Below, one piece after another: positions 1 through 11,455 of a stretch of DNA of 40,566 nucleotides. The notes below the pieces were generated by a model. The model saw only the letters and a program-made list of their open reading frames with translations. It was not told the DNA's origin and did not search any database. The first letter of the stretch is position 1. Each line of letters starts with the position of its first letter. The stretch comes from an uncultured Myxococcales bacterium. GTDB lineage: Bacteria; Myxococcota_A; UBA9042. Position numbers and translations under genes: made by a program. The stretch lies in NCBI GenBank assembly GCA_937910235.1, contig CALENB010000405.1:1-40566 (forward strand), written 5' to 3'.

Positions 1-2
1 CG

Positions 3-317
3 CTCAAGGGCGAAGGCAAGTACGACATCGTGATCCACTGGGGCGCGCGCGTCGTGAAGAAAGACGGCGAGACGAAAGTGGAGTCGACGGGGCCCAGCAC
101 GGTCGATGGCAAGATGGCCGACGCGAAACGGAAGCAGAACCAGATCTTGGCCAAACCCGAAAACGCGATCAACAAGGTGGATCGGGTCGTGAGCACGCCG
201 GAGCGGACCTACAAGTCCGCGGAGAGCATGGGCAAGCGGGTCGAAGGCACCTACAAAAAGGGTGAAGGGCTGTTCAAGAAGGTCGAGGGAATTGGCGGCA
301 AGATTAATAGTCTGTAG
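3..317 (+). CDS. C-terminal part of an unrecognised protein (5' end outside the window)
   Basis: The frame is open from the left edge and stops with TAG at 315-317, so only the last 104 residues are visible. A GTG at position 30 could start a 95-residue protein, but the frame is already coding-like upstream and no Shine-Dalgarno sequence precedes it, so I treat this as a truncated gene. The visible part is very rich in Lys, Gly and Glu, with short imperfect repeats ending in a KKGEG / KKVEG pattern near the C-terminus. There is no membrane segment, no cysteine and no recognisable catalytic motif. It looks like a basic, probably helical or disordered tail. No function is assigned. Confidence 0.5.
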   Translation, partial: LKGEGKYDIVIHWGARVVKKDGETKVESTGPSTVDGKMADAKRKQNQILAKPENAINKVDRVVSTPERTYKSAESMGKRVEGTYKKGEGLFKKVEGIGGKINSL

Positions 318-368
318 CTACGCGCCGCACCCGTTGCCAAGCCGGCCACCCGCCGCGTTGGACCTCGC

Positions 369-662
369 ATGTCTGAACTTCTCGACCTCACCAAGCCGGA
401 GCTCTTCATCGTCGCGCTGACGATGGTGCTCTGCGTGGTTGGCTTGCTGCTGCCCCGCTTCGGCAACCAAATCGGCAAGGCCGTGATGGGCGAAGACCCC
501 GAGGTCACGGGCTGGCGGAAGGTGTGGGCGGCGCGACGCGCCCAGCGTAGACGCGAGCGCGACGACCGAAAAGCCAGCGCTCGCCAACGGAAGGCGGTCC
601 GCAAGGCGGCGAAGTTGGCCCAACCGTCAGGCACCAGCGAAGCCGGCTCAACGCTGACGTAG
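369..662 (+). CDS. small single-pass membrane protein with basic tail, loosely TatA-like
   Basis: A 97-residue protein. Residues 9-29 form one hydrophobic segment, beginning with a PEL motif and ending at a Leu-Pro-Arg. A short amphipathic stretch (FGNQIGKAV) follows, then a long strongly basic Arg/Lys/Ala-rich tail (residues 50-88). This layout recalls the TatA/TatB family: a short N-terminal transmembrane helix with PEL, a hinge, and an amphipathic helix containing LGK. The match is short, and the charged tail is basic where TatA tails are usually acidic or mixed, so this is only a resemblance. The ATG is the first in frame but has no clear ribosome binding site. It lies 51 bases after the preceding gene and 88 bases before maf, on the same strand. 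It could equally be an unrelated small membrane protein. Confidence 0.6.
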   Translation: MSELLDLTKPELFIVALTMVLCVVGLLLPRFGNQIGKAVMGEDPEVTGWRKVWAARRAQRRRERDDRKASARQRKAVRKAAKLAQPSGTSEAGSTLT

Positions 663-750
663 CGCTCCCTTCCGCTGTCTTCTGGACGAGCGGGCGCGGA
701 CGCGCACCATGCACACACGCGGGCATTCTCTGCCCACTGAGGAGATCTAG

Positions 751-1392
751 ATGCCCAGCGCCACCCTCGTGCTCGCCTCCGGTTCACCCCGCCGCAAAGA
801 GCTGTTGGAGCGCGCAGGCTTCAACGTCAAGGTTGTGCCCGCGACGATCGACGAAGAGCCGATCGCGGGTGAGACGCCAGTCGGCTACACGAAACGCCTC
901 GCGAGAGAGAAGGTCCTTTCGGCGGTCCGCCGGCTGCAGTCGACCCTCTACAACACCGAGAATCCGGGCTGGAGTGGCGAAGCTGACATTCCGCGCTGGG
1001 TGGTGGGCGCCGATACGGTCGTGACAATCGACGACATGCTGCTCGGCAAACCGACGGACGTGCAGGAGGCGCGAGAGATGCTGATTCGTCTCGCGGGACG
1101 AGAGCACACCGTGATCACGGGCTTCTCGCTCTTCGATCTGCGGCGCGACCGAGAGGGGCTGCAGGCCGTGACCACCCGGGTGAAGTTCAAGCCGCTGACT
1201 CGGTCCGAGATCGAGGCCTACGTCGCCGCCGGTGAGAGCATGGACAAGGCCGGCGCTTACGCGGTGCAGGGCGTCGGCGCCTATCTCGCTGAAGAGATCA
1301 CCGGCTCGTATACGAACATCGTTGGGCTGCCGCTCTGTCAAGTTATCGAGATGATGCAAGAGATGGGCGCGACCGATATCTTGCCCTTCTAG
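751..1392 (+). CDS. maf: Maf-family nucleoside triphosphate pyrophosphatase (YhdE type)
   Basis: A 213-residue protein of the Maf family, cytoplasmic enzymes that hydrolyse non-canonical or modified NTPs, or dTTP/UTP, to the monophosphate plus pyrophosphate. It shows the N-terminal LASGSPRRKELL phosphate-binding motif, the central VVGADTVV metal-binding motif (around residue 89), a GKPTD loop, the AGREHTVITG strand-turn, and the C-terminal DKAGAYAVQGVGA and GSYTNIVGLPL blocks. The spacing and these last two blocks fit the YhdE (dTTP/UTP pyrophosphatase) branch better than YceF. About 20 extra residues (roughly 64-84) sit between LAREKV and VVGADT, making it slightly longer than the usual 190-200. 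The ATG is preceded by GAGGAG at good spacing. It converges on fadH with a 28-base gap. Confidence 0.93.
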   Translation: MPSATLVLASGSPRRKELLERAGFNVKVVPATIDEEPIAGETPVGYTKRLAREKVLSAVRRLQSTLYNTENPGWSGEADIPRWVVGADTVVTIDDMLLGKPTDVQEAREMLIRLAGREHTVITGFSLFDLRRDREGLQAVTTRVKFKPLTRSEIEAYVAAGESMDKAGAYAVQGVGAYLAEEITGSYTNIVGLPLCQVIEMMQEMGATDILPF

Positions 1393-1420
1393 CCGCGGCC
1401 GGCGCCGCCACTTCGCGGGC

Positions 1421-4595
<3,175 letters not shown>

Positions 4596-4631
4596 GGGTC
4601 TCCTTGCAATACGATGGGTTGATGCGCGCGC

Positions 4632-6434
4632 TCACTCGTCGTCGCGGCTCTTTTCGAGGTAGCGAAAGATGGTGCGCACATCCACACCGAGGTCAGAGGC
4701 GGTCTTGGTTCGGTTGCCGCCGTTCAGATCGAGGATCTTCTCCACATAAGTTAAGGCGTAGCGCTCCTTCGCCTCGTTTAACTTCAGAATCCGATCATCC
4801 TTGAGCTCGCCGAGGTCCATATCTTCGGCCGTCAGCGTGTCGGTATCACAGAAGATCACGGCCTTCTTGATGCGGTTCTCCAGCTCGCGAATGTTGCCCG
4901 GCCACCGGTGCAGCCGCATCGCCCGCATGGCGTCCTCCGAGAACCCGGCGACGTTGGCGCCCATCTCGTCGGCGCTGCGCTTGAGGAAGTAGCGCGCCAG
5001 CAGATGCACGTCGTCCCCGCGTTCGCGCAGCGGCGCCAGCTCCAGGCGCACGACGTTGAGCCTGTAAAACAAGTCTTCGCGGAAGGAGCCCTCTTTCACC
5101 GACTCGGCGAGCACCCGATTGGTCGCGGCCACGACGCGGATGTCGATCGCGACCGCGGTGCCCTCGCCGATGCGCGTCACCATGCGGTCTTCGAGCACCC
5201 GCAGCAGCTTGACCTGCAGGTTCAGCGGCATCTCACCGAGCTCATCGAGAAACAACGTGCCACCGTCGGCCTGCTGGAACTTGCCGTCCCGCGTCGCCAC
5301 CGCGCCGGTGAACGCACCGCGAACATGGCCGAAAAGCTCACTTTCGAGCAGGTTTTCCGGGATCGCACCGCAGTTGATCACAACGAAGGGCCCGCTCGCG
5401 CGCGGCGAGCGACGATGCACCTCAGCGGCGACGAGCTCCTTGCCGGTGCCCGTCTCGCCCTCGATCAGCACCGAGACATCCGTCTTCGCGACCTTGTCGA
5501 TCTTCTTGAAGATGGCCCGCATCGACGGGCTCGCGCCGATCAGCGAACCGAAGTTCATGCGCTCGATCTGCTGCGTCAGGCTCTCGTTGGAGAGCTGCAG
5601 CTCGCGGATCAAGATCGCGTTGCGGAGCACCATGGAGGCCTGCACGGCGAACACGGTGGCGACGTCGAGGGCCTCGCGGGAGAACAGGTTCACCACGTTG
5701 TCGTTGCCGAGGTAGATGACGCCGAGCAGCTCGCCGCGGACCAGCAGGGGCACACACAGCACGGAGCAGAGCTTGTAGTCCATGACCGAACGGGCGGCCT
5801 GAAACTCGGAGTTCAGCGCGTCACTGACGATCTCCGGCTGGCGCGTCTCGATGACCTTGGCGACGATGCTGTCGCTGATCTGCATGTTGCTGCGCGACAT
5901 CTTGCCGCCCGACTCACGCGCCGCCTTCACCTGCGGCTTGCCCTCAACGAGCAGCATCACCACGCCGCGGGAGGCGTCTGTGACGTCGATGATGTTGTCG
6001 AGCATGGTCTCGAGCAGGTCGTCGATCTTGTAGGTACCGGCGAGGCTCTCGGAGAAGCTGGCGAGCGCGTCGAGCGTCGAACGAATCCGCTGTCCGGTCG
6101 CTGGGCTCGGCGTGGGAGCGGAGCGCCGCGGCGAGGCCACGCGCATCTCGAACCGCAGACGCACGCTGCCGAGATCGATCTCGTCGTTCTGCTGGAGCTC
6201 ACGGTTGTCGGCGCGACGCCCGTTGATCACCAGCCGCTCGCCGGCGACGGCCTCGATCTGAATGCCGCGCGCACCGACACGGAGCTGCGCATGCACCGGC
6301 GCGACGCCGCGTCCTTTGAGCCGAATATCGCTGTGTTTGTCGGTGCCGACGCTACAAACGATCTTCTCGATCGCGTGCGACGCCTTGATCACGCCGCCCC
6401 GGCCGAGTTCGTGTAGCCAAGCTTGCGGGTTCAT
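4632..6434 (-). CDS. sigma54-dependent transcriptional activator with FHA and GAF domains
   Basis: A 600-residue regulator. Residues ~20-95 form an FHA phosphopeptide-binding domain, residues ~130-270 a GAF sensor domain, residues ~300-520 the sigma54-interacting AAA+ ATPase, and the last ~45 residues a Fis-type helix-turn-helix. The ATPase shows Walker A GETGTGKE (near residue 325), the GAFTGA loop that contacts sigma54 (near 372), and Walker B GTLFLDELGEMP. The ATG at 6434 is preceded by GGGAGG; upstream in-frame codons are low-complexity and are rejected. FHA-fronted sigma54 activators are common in Myxococcota and usually respond to Ser/Thr kinases; no kinase gene lies nearby. Its position upstream of fbaA suggests it may be cotranscribed with central-metabolism genes. 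The target promoters are unknown, and I found no -24/-12 promoter close by. Confidence 0.95.
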   Translation of the reverse strand: MNPQAWLHELGRGGVIKASHAIEKIVCSVGTDKHSDIRLKGRGVAPVHAQLRVGARGIQIEAVAGERLVINGRRADNRELQQNDEIDLGSVRLRFEMRVASPRRSAPTPSPATGQRIRSTLDALASFSESLAGTYKIDDLLETMLDNIIDVTDASRGVVMLLVEGKPQVKAARESGGKMSRSNMQISDSIVAKVIETRQPEIVSDALNSEFQAARSVMDYKLCSVLCVPLLVRGELLGVIYLGNDNVVNLFSREALDVATVFAVQASMVLRNAILIRELQLSNESLTQQIERMNFGSLIGASPSMRAIFKKIDKVAKTDVSVLIEGETGTGKELVAAEVHRRSPRASGPFVVINCGAIPENLLESELFGHVRGAFTGAVATRDGKFQQADGGTLFLDELGEMPLNLQVKLLRVLEDRMVTRIGEGTAVAIDIRVVAATNRVLAESVKEGSFREDLFYRLNVVRLELAPLRERGDDVHLLARYFLKRSADEMGANVAGFSEDAMRAMRLHRWPGNIRELENRIKKAVIFCDTDTLTAEDMDLGELKDDRILKLNEAKERYALTYVEKILDLNGGNRTKTASDLGVDVRTIFRYLEKSRDDE

Positions 6435-6544
6435 GGCGCCTCCCGAGGCGAGCGTCGTCTGTGGGGCTGGCGTGTCGCGCTCAGAGTTCCGCGCCGAAGT
6501 GTGCGACCTCGACCGAACCCTGTCGAGGGCCAGACGAAGGTCGA

Positions 6545-7447
6545 CTACATGAGCGGCAGCTGCGCGTCCGGGACGAGGTGCCAGAGTCGCGCGCCGCAAT
6601 CCACCAATCGCGCCACGGCCACTGCGTCGTGATGCCACACGACGACGTCCTTTGCGCCGCTGTCCGTGACGAGCGCGCGCAGACTGACTTCATCGGCCGC
6701 AGCGCTCCACGGCACCGCCGGCCAGTCGCGCAGCGGCGCGGCGCCCGGCGCGAAGAAGTGGAGCTTGTCGCGGCCGGTGAGGGTGGGCGCCGGGCGACCA
6801 GGCGACCAGAGCAGGACACCGCCGCCGGCGAGGTGCTTGGCGAAGCGGCGGACGGGCAGCCCGGCCAAGTCCTGGACGCGACGGGCGACCTCGCCGGCGG
6901 CGTAGAGCGGAGTGGCAGGCGGCAGCGCGACGGCGATGGCGGGCGCGAGGCGTGGATCGTCCAGCACGATCACGCCGCCGCCGCGCGCCACGAGGGTGTT
7001 TAAGGCCGCGATCGCGGGCGCGTCGGGCGCCGGCGGCGCGCTGAGGCCGACGCCGTCGAGCAGCAAGATGTCAGCGCCGCCAACGTCGGCAGGCAGGCTG
7101 CCGGGCAGCGCCACGCCGCGGGCCGCGAGCGCGCACACCAACAGGTCACCGCCGAGCTGCACACGCAACACCGCGGCCTCGGGGCTCGTGCCCGCCGGGC
7201 CCGAGGCGACCGTCAGCTGACCGATCTGCATCGGTCTGCCCCACGGCAAGCCGAGGGCGCGACCACTCGGCCAAGCCCCGGCCAGGACGCTGCTGCACAG
7301 CACACGCCCGCTGCGGCGTGGCGGGGAACCCCAACGGTCCGCAAAAGCGAGGCCGTGGCGCGGCGGCCCCAGCAACGCGAGCCGAGCCGCGGCCAGCACG
7401 GGCACGCCTTCAACTCTCAGGCCAAAGCCGCTGCGGATGCTGTGCAT
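6545..7447 (-). CDS. unknown protein; possible metal-site-deficient MBL-fold exonuclease homologue
   Basis: About 300 residues, rich in Ala, Gly, Pro and Val. The order of elements resembles the metallo-beta-lactamase-fold RNA/DNA exonuclease group: an N-terminal GLRVEGVPVL, a middle GLPWGRPMQIGQLTV followed by a PAG turn and a beta strand with GGDLLV, then ADILLLDG and GGGVIVLDD. In active members the PAG is followed by His and the next strand ends in Gly-Asp; here those positions read Thr and Ala-Arg, and no HxHxDH motif exists. If the relationship is real, the metal centre is lost. There is no signal peptide or clear membrane segment. ATG 7447 sits only two bases after GGGGAG, so the start is uncertain (GTG 7450 is the alternative). 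It is divergent from plsB and 110 bases upstream of the sigma54 activator. Confidence 0.55.
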   Translation of the reverse strand: MHSIRSGFGLRVEGVPVLAAARLALLGPPRHGLAFADRWGSPPRRSGRVLCSSVLAGAWPSGRALGLPWGRPMQIGQLTVASGPAGTSPEAAVLRVQLGGDLLVCALAARGVALPGSLPADVGGADILLLDGVGLSAPPAPDAPAIAALNTLVARGGGVIVLDDPRLAPAIAVALPPATPLYAAGEVARRVQDLAGLPVRRFAKHLAGGGVLLWSPGRPAPTLTGRDKLHFFAPGAAPLRDWPAVPWSAAADEVSLRALVTDSGAKDVVVWHHDAVAVARLVDCGARLWHLVPDAQLPLM

Positions 7448-7596
7448 CACTCCCCTGGGTGGGCCACAGACACATCGGCCGAGCCTTCGCGCGCAGGCTG
7501 ACGCGGGCCACGTCTGCGCGCAAGGACCGGGCTGCCGCGGCTAGATTGACCGCAGTCGGGACGGCAGCCTACGATCGGCGCTGGTCTGGAGACATC

Positions 7597-10500
7597 ATGA
7601 CGGCAGTTCCGCCGATGCAGCCCGCAGGGCAGCGCACAGCGTCCACCCCTTCACGCACGAACGCTGAGGCGTCCTCGGCCGGTGACCTATCGAATCGCGC
7701 CAACGACGAAGCCGACCCACGCGACGCGAGCACTGGCGACTCCGACTCACTTGACTCGAACACCGGCGACGCCAACACTGGCGACGCCAAGACCAGCGCG
7801 CCACGCGAACGCTACGCCACGCCCTCGCGCCTCGTCGCACCCACGACGCACGGCCCGGTCGACGACGGCCTCTCCGAGCGCGATCTCAGCCACCCATCGC
7901 GCATGACCACGCAATTTGGCCTGCTGGCGCGCTGGCTCGCCGGGATCTTCTTCGCGCCGGTGCAGTTTCCGCCGCAGATCGACACGGCCATCGCCACTTG
8001 CGCGCGTGAAGGCGTGCCCGTCTACGTGATGAAGACCGTCAGCTTCCTCGACACCCTCTTCTTCAACTTCGCCTTTGTGCGCGCGAAGCTCCCGCTCGCC
8101 GAGTTCACCAACGGCCCCGCCCTCACGGCGTTTCAGCCGTGGCGCCAAGCGATCGCGGTGTGGTGGCGCAGACGCTGGTCCACCAAGGCGCCGCGCCCCA
8201 ACAGCGAGATCGTGACGGGTCTGCTGCGTCGTCGCCGCTCGATCCTGCTGTTTCTACGCCGCGGCTTCTCGTTCACGCAGCTCGCCGCTGGCCCGCCCGC
8301 AGATCCACATTTGATCGATCTGATCGTCGCGCAGCGGGCTGTGACGTTTCCGATCTTCGTGATCCCCCAAGTGCTGATCTGGGAGCGCAGCGCCGGCTCG
8401 GACGGGACCAACATCTTGGAGACGTTCTTCGGCGATCCCGAGGCGCCCGGTCCCATCCGCAAGTTCGCCGGGTTCTTGGCCAACCATCGCCGCGCTTTTG
8501 TGCGGCTCGGTGAGCCCGTGAACCTGCAGACCTTTCTCGCGGACCACGCCAACTCGACGGACAACGGGTTGCTCGCTGAGCGGCTGCGCTTGCTCATCCA
8601 GCAGCGATTCGCCAGCGAAGATCGGGTGATTCGCGGCAGCGTGGTGAAGCCGCCGCGCGTGATGACCGAAGAGATCCTCGCCGATCCGCGCTTTGAAGCT
8701 CGCCTCCGCGCCGCGCTGCCGATCGATGATCCACGCAGCCTCGAGGAGCTCAAGAACGCCGCCAGACCGATGCTACTGGAGATCGCGGCGGACCTGCGCC
8801 TGTGGATGATCGAGCTGTTCAGTCTCACGCTGACGCTGGTCTGGGCGCGCATCTACACCGGACTCGAGATCGATACAGCGGGCCTGGAGCGCATTCGCCA
8901 AGCCGGACGTAACGGCCCTGTGGTGATCGCGCCAAGTCACAAAAGCCACATCGACTACCTCGTGATCAGCTACCTCTTTTACCGCAACGGCATGGTGCCG
9001 CCCCACATCGCAGCCGGCGCGAACCTGTCTTTTTTCCCGATGGGCTGGCTGTTTCGGCACGCCGGCGCGTTCTTTCTGCGGCGCACGTTCCGAGGCCAGC
9101 CGGTGTATGCCGCGGCTTTTGAGGCGTACATCACCAAACTTCTCAGAGACGACCACTGGATCGAGTTCTTCATCGAGGGCACACGCTCACGCACGGGCAA
9201 GCTGCTGCCGCCGCGGTTCGGCATCTTGCGCATCATCCTTGAGGCGGTGGCCGATGGCGTCGTGCCAGACGTCATGATCGCCCCGACCAACTTCGGCTAC
9301 GAGCGCTTGATCGAAGAGACGGCCTACCGCCGCGAGCTGGAAGGCGGCGAGAAGAAACGCGAAGGCATGACCGATCTGATCGGAGCCACGCGGGTGTTGG
9401 TGCACAAGTATGGCCGCATGCGCGTGCAGTTTGGCGAGCCCCTCTCGGTGCGCAGCCTGCTTGAGTGCGAAGGTGTGACGCCCGGAAAAACCTACGATCC
9501 CAAGCAATTTTCGCGCGCGGTCAAGGTCTGCGGCTACCACATCATGGGTGGGATCAACTCTGCGGCGGTCCTCACGCCGACCGCGCTCACCGCCGCTGTG
9601 CTGCTCACGAAGATCAACCGGGGCATCAGCCGAGAAGATTTGTTGACGCGTGTCGGGCATCTGCTCGACACGGCGGTTCGACGCGGGGCTGTGCTCTCCG
9701 GTCCGCTGCGCACCGCGATGCGCATGCGGCGCCAGTCCCTCGTCGTCGCGGAGAGCCAAGACCGCGTCGCGCAGCGCGAAACCGGCGGCGCCCATGACCC
9801 GCTCGGCGCGCAGAGTCGCCGTGCGCGCGCGCTCGGTGAAGCGGTGGAGCCTTTTCTAAACGGCGCGCTCGAGATGTTCGAGGAGGCTGGTTGGCTGTTT
9901 CGGAAGAAGTTTGAAGGCGATGATGACGACGTCTTCATCGTCAAGCGCGACGGCCGGTTGCACCTGGACTACTACAAAAACAACCTGATCCACCTGTTTG
10001 TGCCCGACGCCCTGCTCGCGACCGCCCTGCTCGGCGGCATGGACGGGGAGGGCCGCATCGACCCCGAGGCGCTCGCGGAGGATACGAAGTTCCTGAGCCG
10101 GGTGATGAAGTACGAGTTCGTCTACGAGCCCGGCGTCACGTTCGCGGTGCAATACCAGCGCACGCTCGACTCATTTATCGCGCAAGGTTGGCTGCGCACG
10201 CTGCCGTCCGGCGCGCTCCAAATGAGCGCCCGCCTGCGGCCGCTCGTGCAGCTCTACGGCAAGCTGCTGCAGAACTTCATCGAGAGCTACATGGTGCTCG
10301 GCTACGCCTTGCCGACGCTGGGTGAGGCGCCGACGACGGACAAAGCCTTCGTCGCTCATTGCCAAGCCATCGCCGATAAACACTACGAACTTGGCAAGGT
10401 GCAGTGCCGCGAGGCGATCAGCTACGTGAACCTGAGCAACGCGCTAAAGCTCTACATCGAAGAGGGCTACGTGGAGCAGCGGGCCGAAAAAGTCGGCAAG

Positions 10501-10620
10501 CGCTCCGTCAAGATGTTGCGCGTGGAGACAGGCGGCCACACCGCTGCGCAGTTCGCGTTCTTCGTCAAAAAGCTTCAGACGTTTCACGAGCCCTGGAATG
10601 TCGGTGAGCGTGAATTCTGA
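7597..10620 (+). CDS. plsB: glycerol-3-phosphate 1-O-acyltransferase PlsB, long form
   Basis: A 1007-residue protein that acylates sn-glycerol 3-phosphate at position 1, the first step of phospholipid synthesis, at the inner membrane. The acyltransferase core has HKSHID (HX4D, His near residue 448), the GAFFLRRTF block (~488), FIEGTRSRTGK (~525-535) and a downstream MIAPTNFGYERL block. The order and wording match E. coli PlsB (807 residues). An N-terminal half typical of PlsB (YVMKTVSFLDTLFF) precedes it, and a long C-terminal region follows. The extra length is mainly a disordered N-terminal extension of about 100 residues with repeated TGD/NTGD units rich in Ser, Thr, Asp and Ala. ATG 7597 follows GGAGA at good spacing; the longer upstream reading is Arg/Ala low-complexity and is rejected. 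It is divergent from the 6545-7447 gene. Confidence 0.95.
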   Translation: MTAVPPMQPAGQRTASTPSRTNAEASSAGDLSNRANDEADPRDASTGDSDSLDSNTGDANTGDAKTSAPRERYATPSRLVAPTTHGPVDDGLSERDLSHPSRMTTQFGLLARWLAGIFFAPVQFPPQIDTAIATCAREGVPVYVMKTVSFLDTLFFNFAFVRAKLPLAEFTNGPALTAFQPWRQAIAVWWRRRWSTKAPRPNSEIVTGLLRRRRSILLFLRRGFSFTQLAAGPPADPHLIDLIVAQRAVTFPIFVIPQVLIWERSAGSDGTNILETFFGDPEAPGPIRKFAGFLANHRRAFVRLGEPVNLQTFLADHANSTDNGLLAERLRLLIQQRFASEDRVIRGSVVKPPRVMTEEILADPRFEARLRAALPIDDPRSLEELKNAARPMLLEIAADLRLWMIELFSLTLTLVWARIYTGLEIDTAGLERIRQAGRNGPVVIAPSHKSHIDYLVISYLFYRNGMVPPHIAAGANLSFFPMGWLFRHAGAFFLRRTFRGQPVYAAAFEAYITKLLRDDHWIEFFIEGTRSRTGKLLPPRFGILRIILEAVADGVVPDVMIAPTNFGYERLIEETAYRRELEGGEKKREGMTDLIGATRVLVHKYGRMRVQFGEPLSVRSLLECEGVTPGKTYDPKQFSRAVKVCGYHIMGGINSAAVLTPTALTAAVLLTKINRGISREDLLTRVGHLLDTAVRRGAVLSGPLRTAMRMRRQSLVVAESQDRVAQRETGGAHDPLGAQSRRARALGEAVEPFLNGALEMFEEAGWLFRKKFEGDDDDVFIVKRDGRLHLDYYKNNLIHLFVPDALLATALLGGMDGEGRIDPEALAEDTKFLSRVMKYEFVYEPGVTFAVQYQRTLDSFIAQGWLRTLPSGALQMSARLRPLVQLYGKLLQNFIESYMVLGYALPTLGEAPTTDKAFVAHCQAIADKHYELGKVQCREAISYVNLSNALKLYIEEGYVEQRAEKVGKRSVKMLRVETGGHTAAQFAFFVKKLQTFHEPWNVGEREF

Positions 10621-10725
10621 TGCGCGCGAGACGGATAGACCGCGCCGTTCTGCTGTGCTAGGTAGGCGCCTCAATTGTGGAGCGGTTTCCGCAATCTCAC
10701 ACCGACACCAACCGGGAGTACGTCG

Positions 10726-11253
10726 ATGAGGCTGTACGCTGGCAAGGTCACACCGATCGCAACCGAGATGGTCCAGGTGCTCACGAGCACAGGGGCTGTC
10801 GAAGCCGAGCCGGAAATGGAGGGCGAAGTCCTCCTAGACATCGAGAGTGTGCTCAAGGAGTACATTCGAACCGATCGCGAGATCGTCAATCACGCACGGG
10901 AGCTGATCTCCAAGGGCGGGCTTGAGTTCCGGCAACTCCATCGTCTGAAGACAAAGATCGCCGAAGAGCGCTCGTTTGGCATCGGCGACAAAGCGATGGA
11001 TTACCTGACGCGACAGATCATCGAGTGTCTGTTTCACAGCCGGCATGTGGCGGAGATCTTCGTCGAAGATCACGAGCTGCGGAAGACGCTGCGCGAAGTC
11101 CTGCGCCAGCATCTGAAGGTCGCGGACGATCTCGACGAGGAGGTGCGCCGGCGCATCCAGAACTTGCAGGAAGGTACGTCCTCCTGGGAAGTCGAGTACA
11201 ACAAAGTGATGTCGGACATGAAGCGGCTGAAGGGTCTCGACGACGAGGCGTGA
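10726..11253 (+). CDS. DUF507 family protein
   Basis: A 175-residue soluble protein, mostly helical and highly charged. It begins MRLYAGKVTPIA and contains two similar halves: an LLDIESVLKEYIRTDREI segment near residue 45, and a second helical half with HELRKTLREVLRQHL near residue 125, ending in a QNLQEGTSSWEVEYNKVM segment. This arrangement is that of DUF507, a family of unknown function seen mainly in delta-proteobacterial-type genomes and in Aquificales. ATG 10726 is preceded by GGGAG. It lies 105 bases downstream of plsB on the same strand and may share its transcript. No catalytic residues are apparent. Confidence 0.85.
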   Translation: MRLYAGKVTPIATEMVQVLTSTGAVEAEPEMEGEVLLDIESVLKEYIRTDREIVNHARELISKGGLEFRQLHRLKTKIAEERSFGIGDKAMDYLTRQIIECLFHSRHVAEIFVEDHELRKTLREVLRQHLKVADDLDEEVRRRIQNLQEGTSSWEVEYNKVMSDMKRLKGLDDEA

Positions 11254-11295
11254 GCTTCGCCCAGGCCACACCCGTCCGCGCGGTCCACGTCCCAA

Positions 11296-11345
11296 GCGAG
11301 CCGCGCCCTGGCGAGCCGCGCCCTGGCGAGCCACGTCGTGGCGAA
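11296..11345. repeat. short tandem repeat, 15-base unit, 3.3 copies
   Basis: Three consecutive 15-base units begin at 11296, 11311 and 11326. The first two are identical (gcgagccgcgccctg), the third differs at four bases, and a partial fourth follows at 11341. It lies in the gap between the DUF507 gene and the GYF_2/DUF4234 gene. It appears to be a local duplication in non-coding DNA, and no function is seen. Confidence 0.8.
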
Positions 11346-11455
11346 CCCCAAGTGGCTAGCTACGCAGGCGGTGAACCATTGACTGTCTGCGCGTGACGAC
11401 CGATAAGATCTGGCGCACTACTACCCTGCCCGACGGGCTCTTGAGGATGCACATC

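Noticed and set aside
4908-6416. Long open plus-strand frame of 502 codons opposite the sigma54 activator.
   Set aside because: The opposite strand holds a complete FHA-GAF-AAA-HTH protein; this frame has no motif or ribosome binding site.
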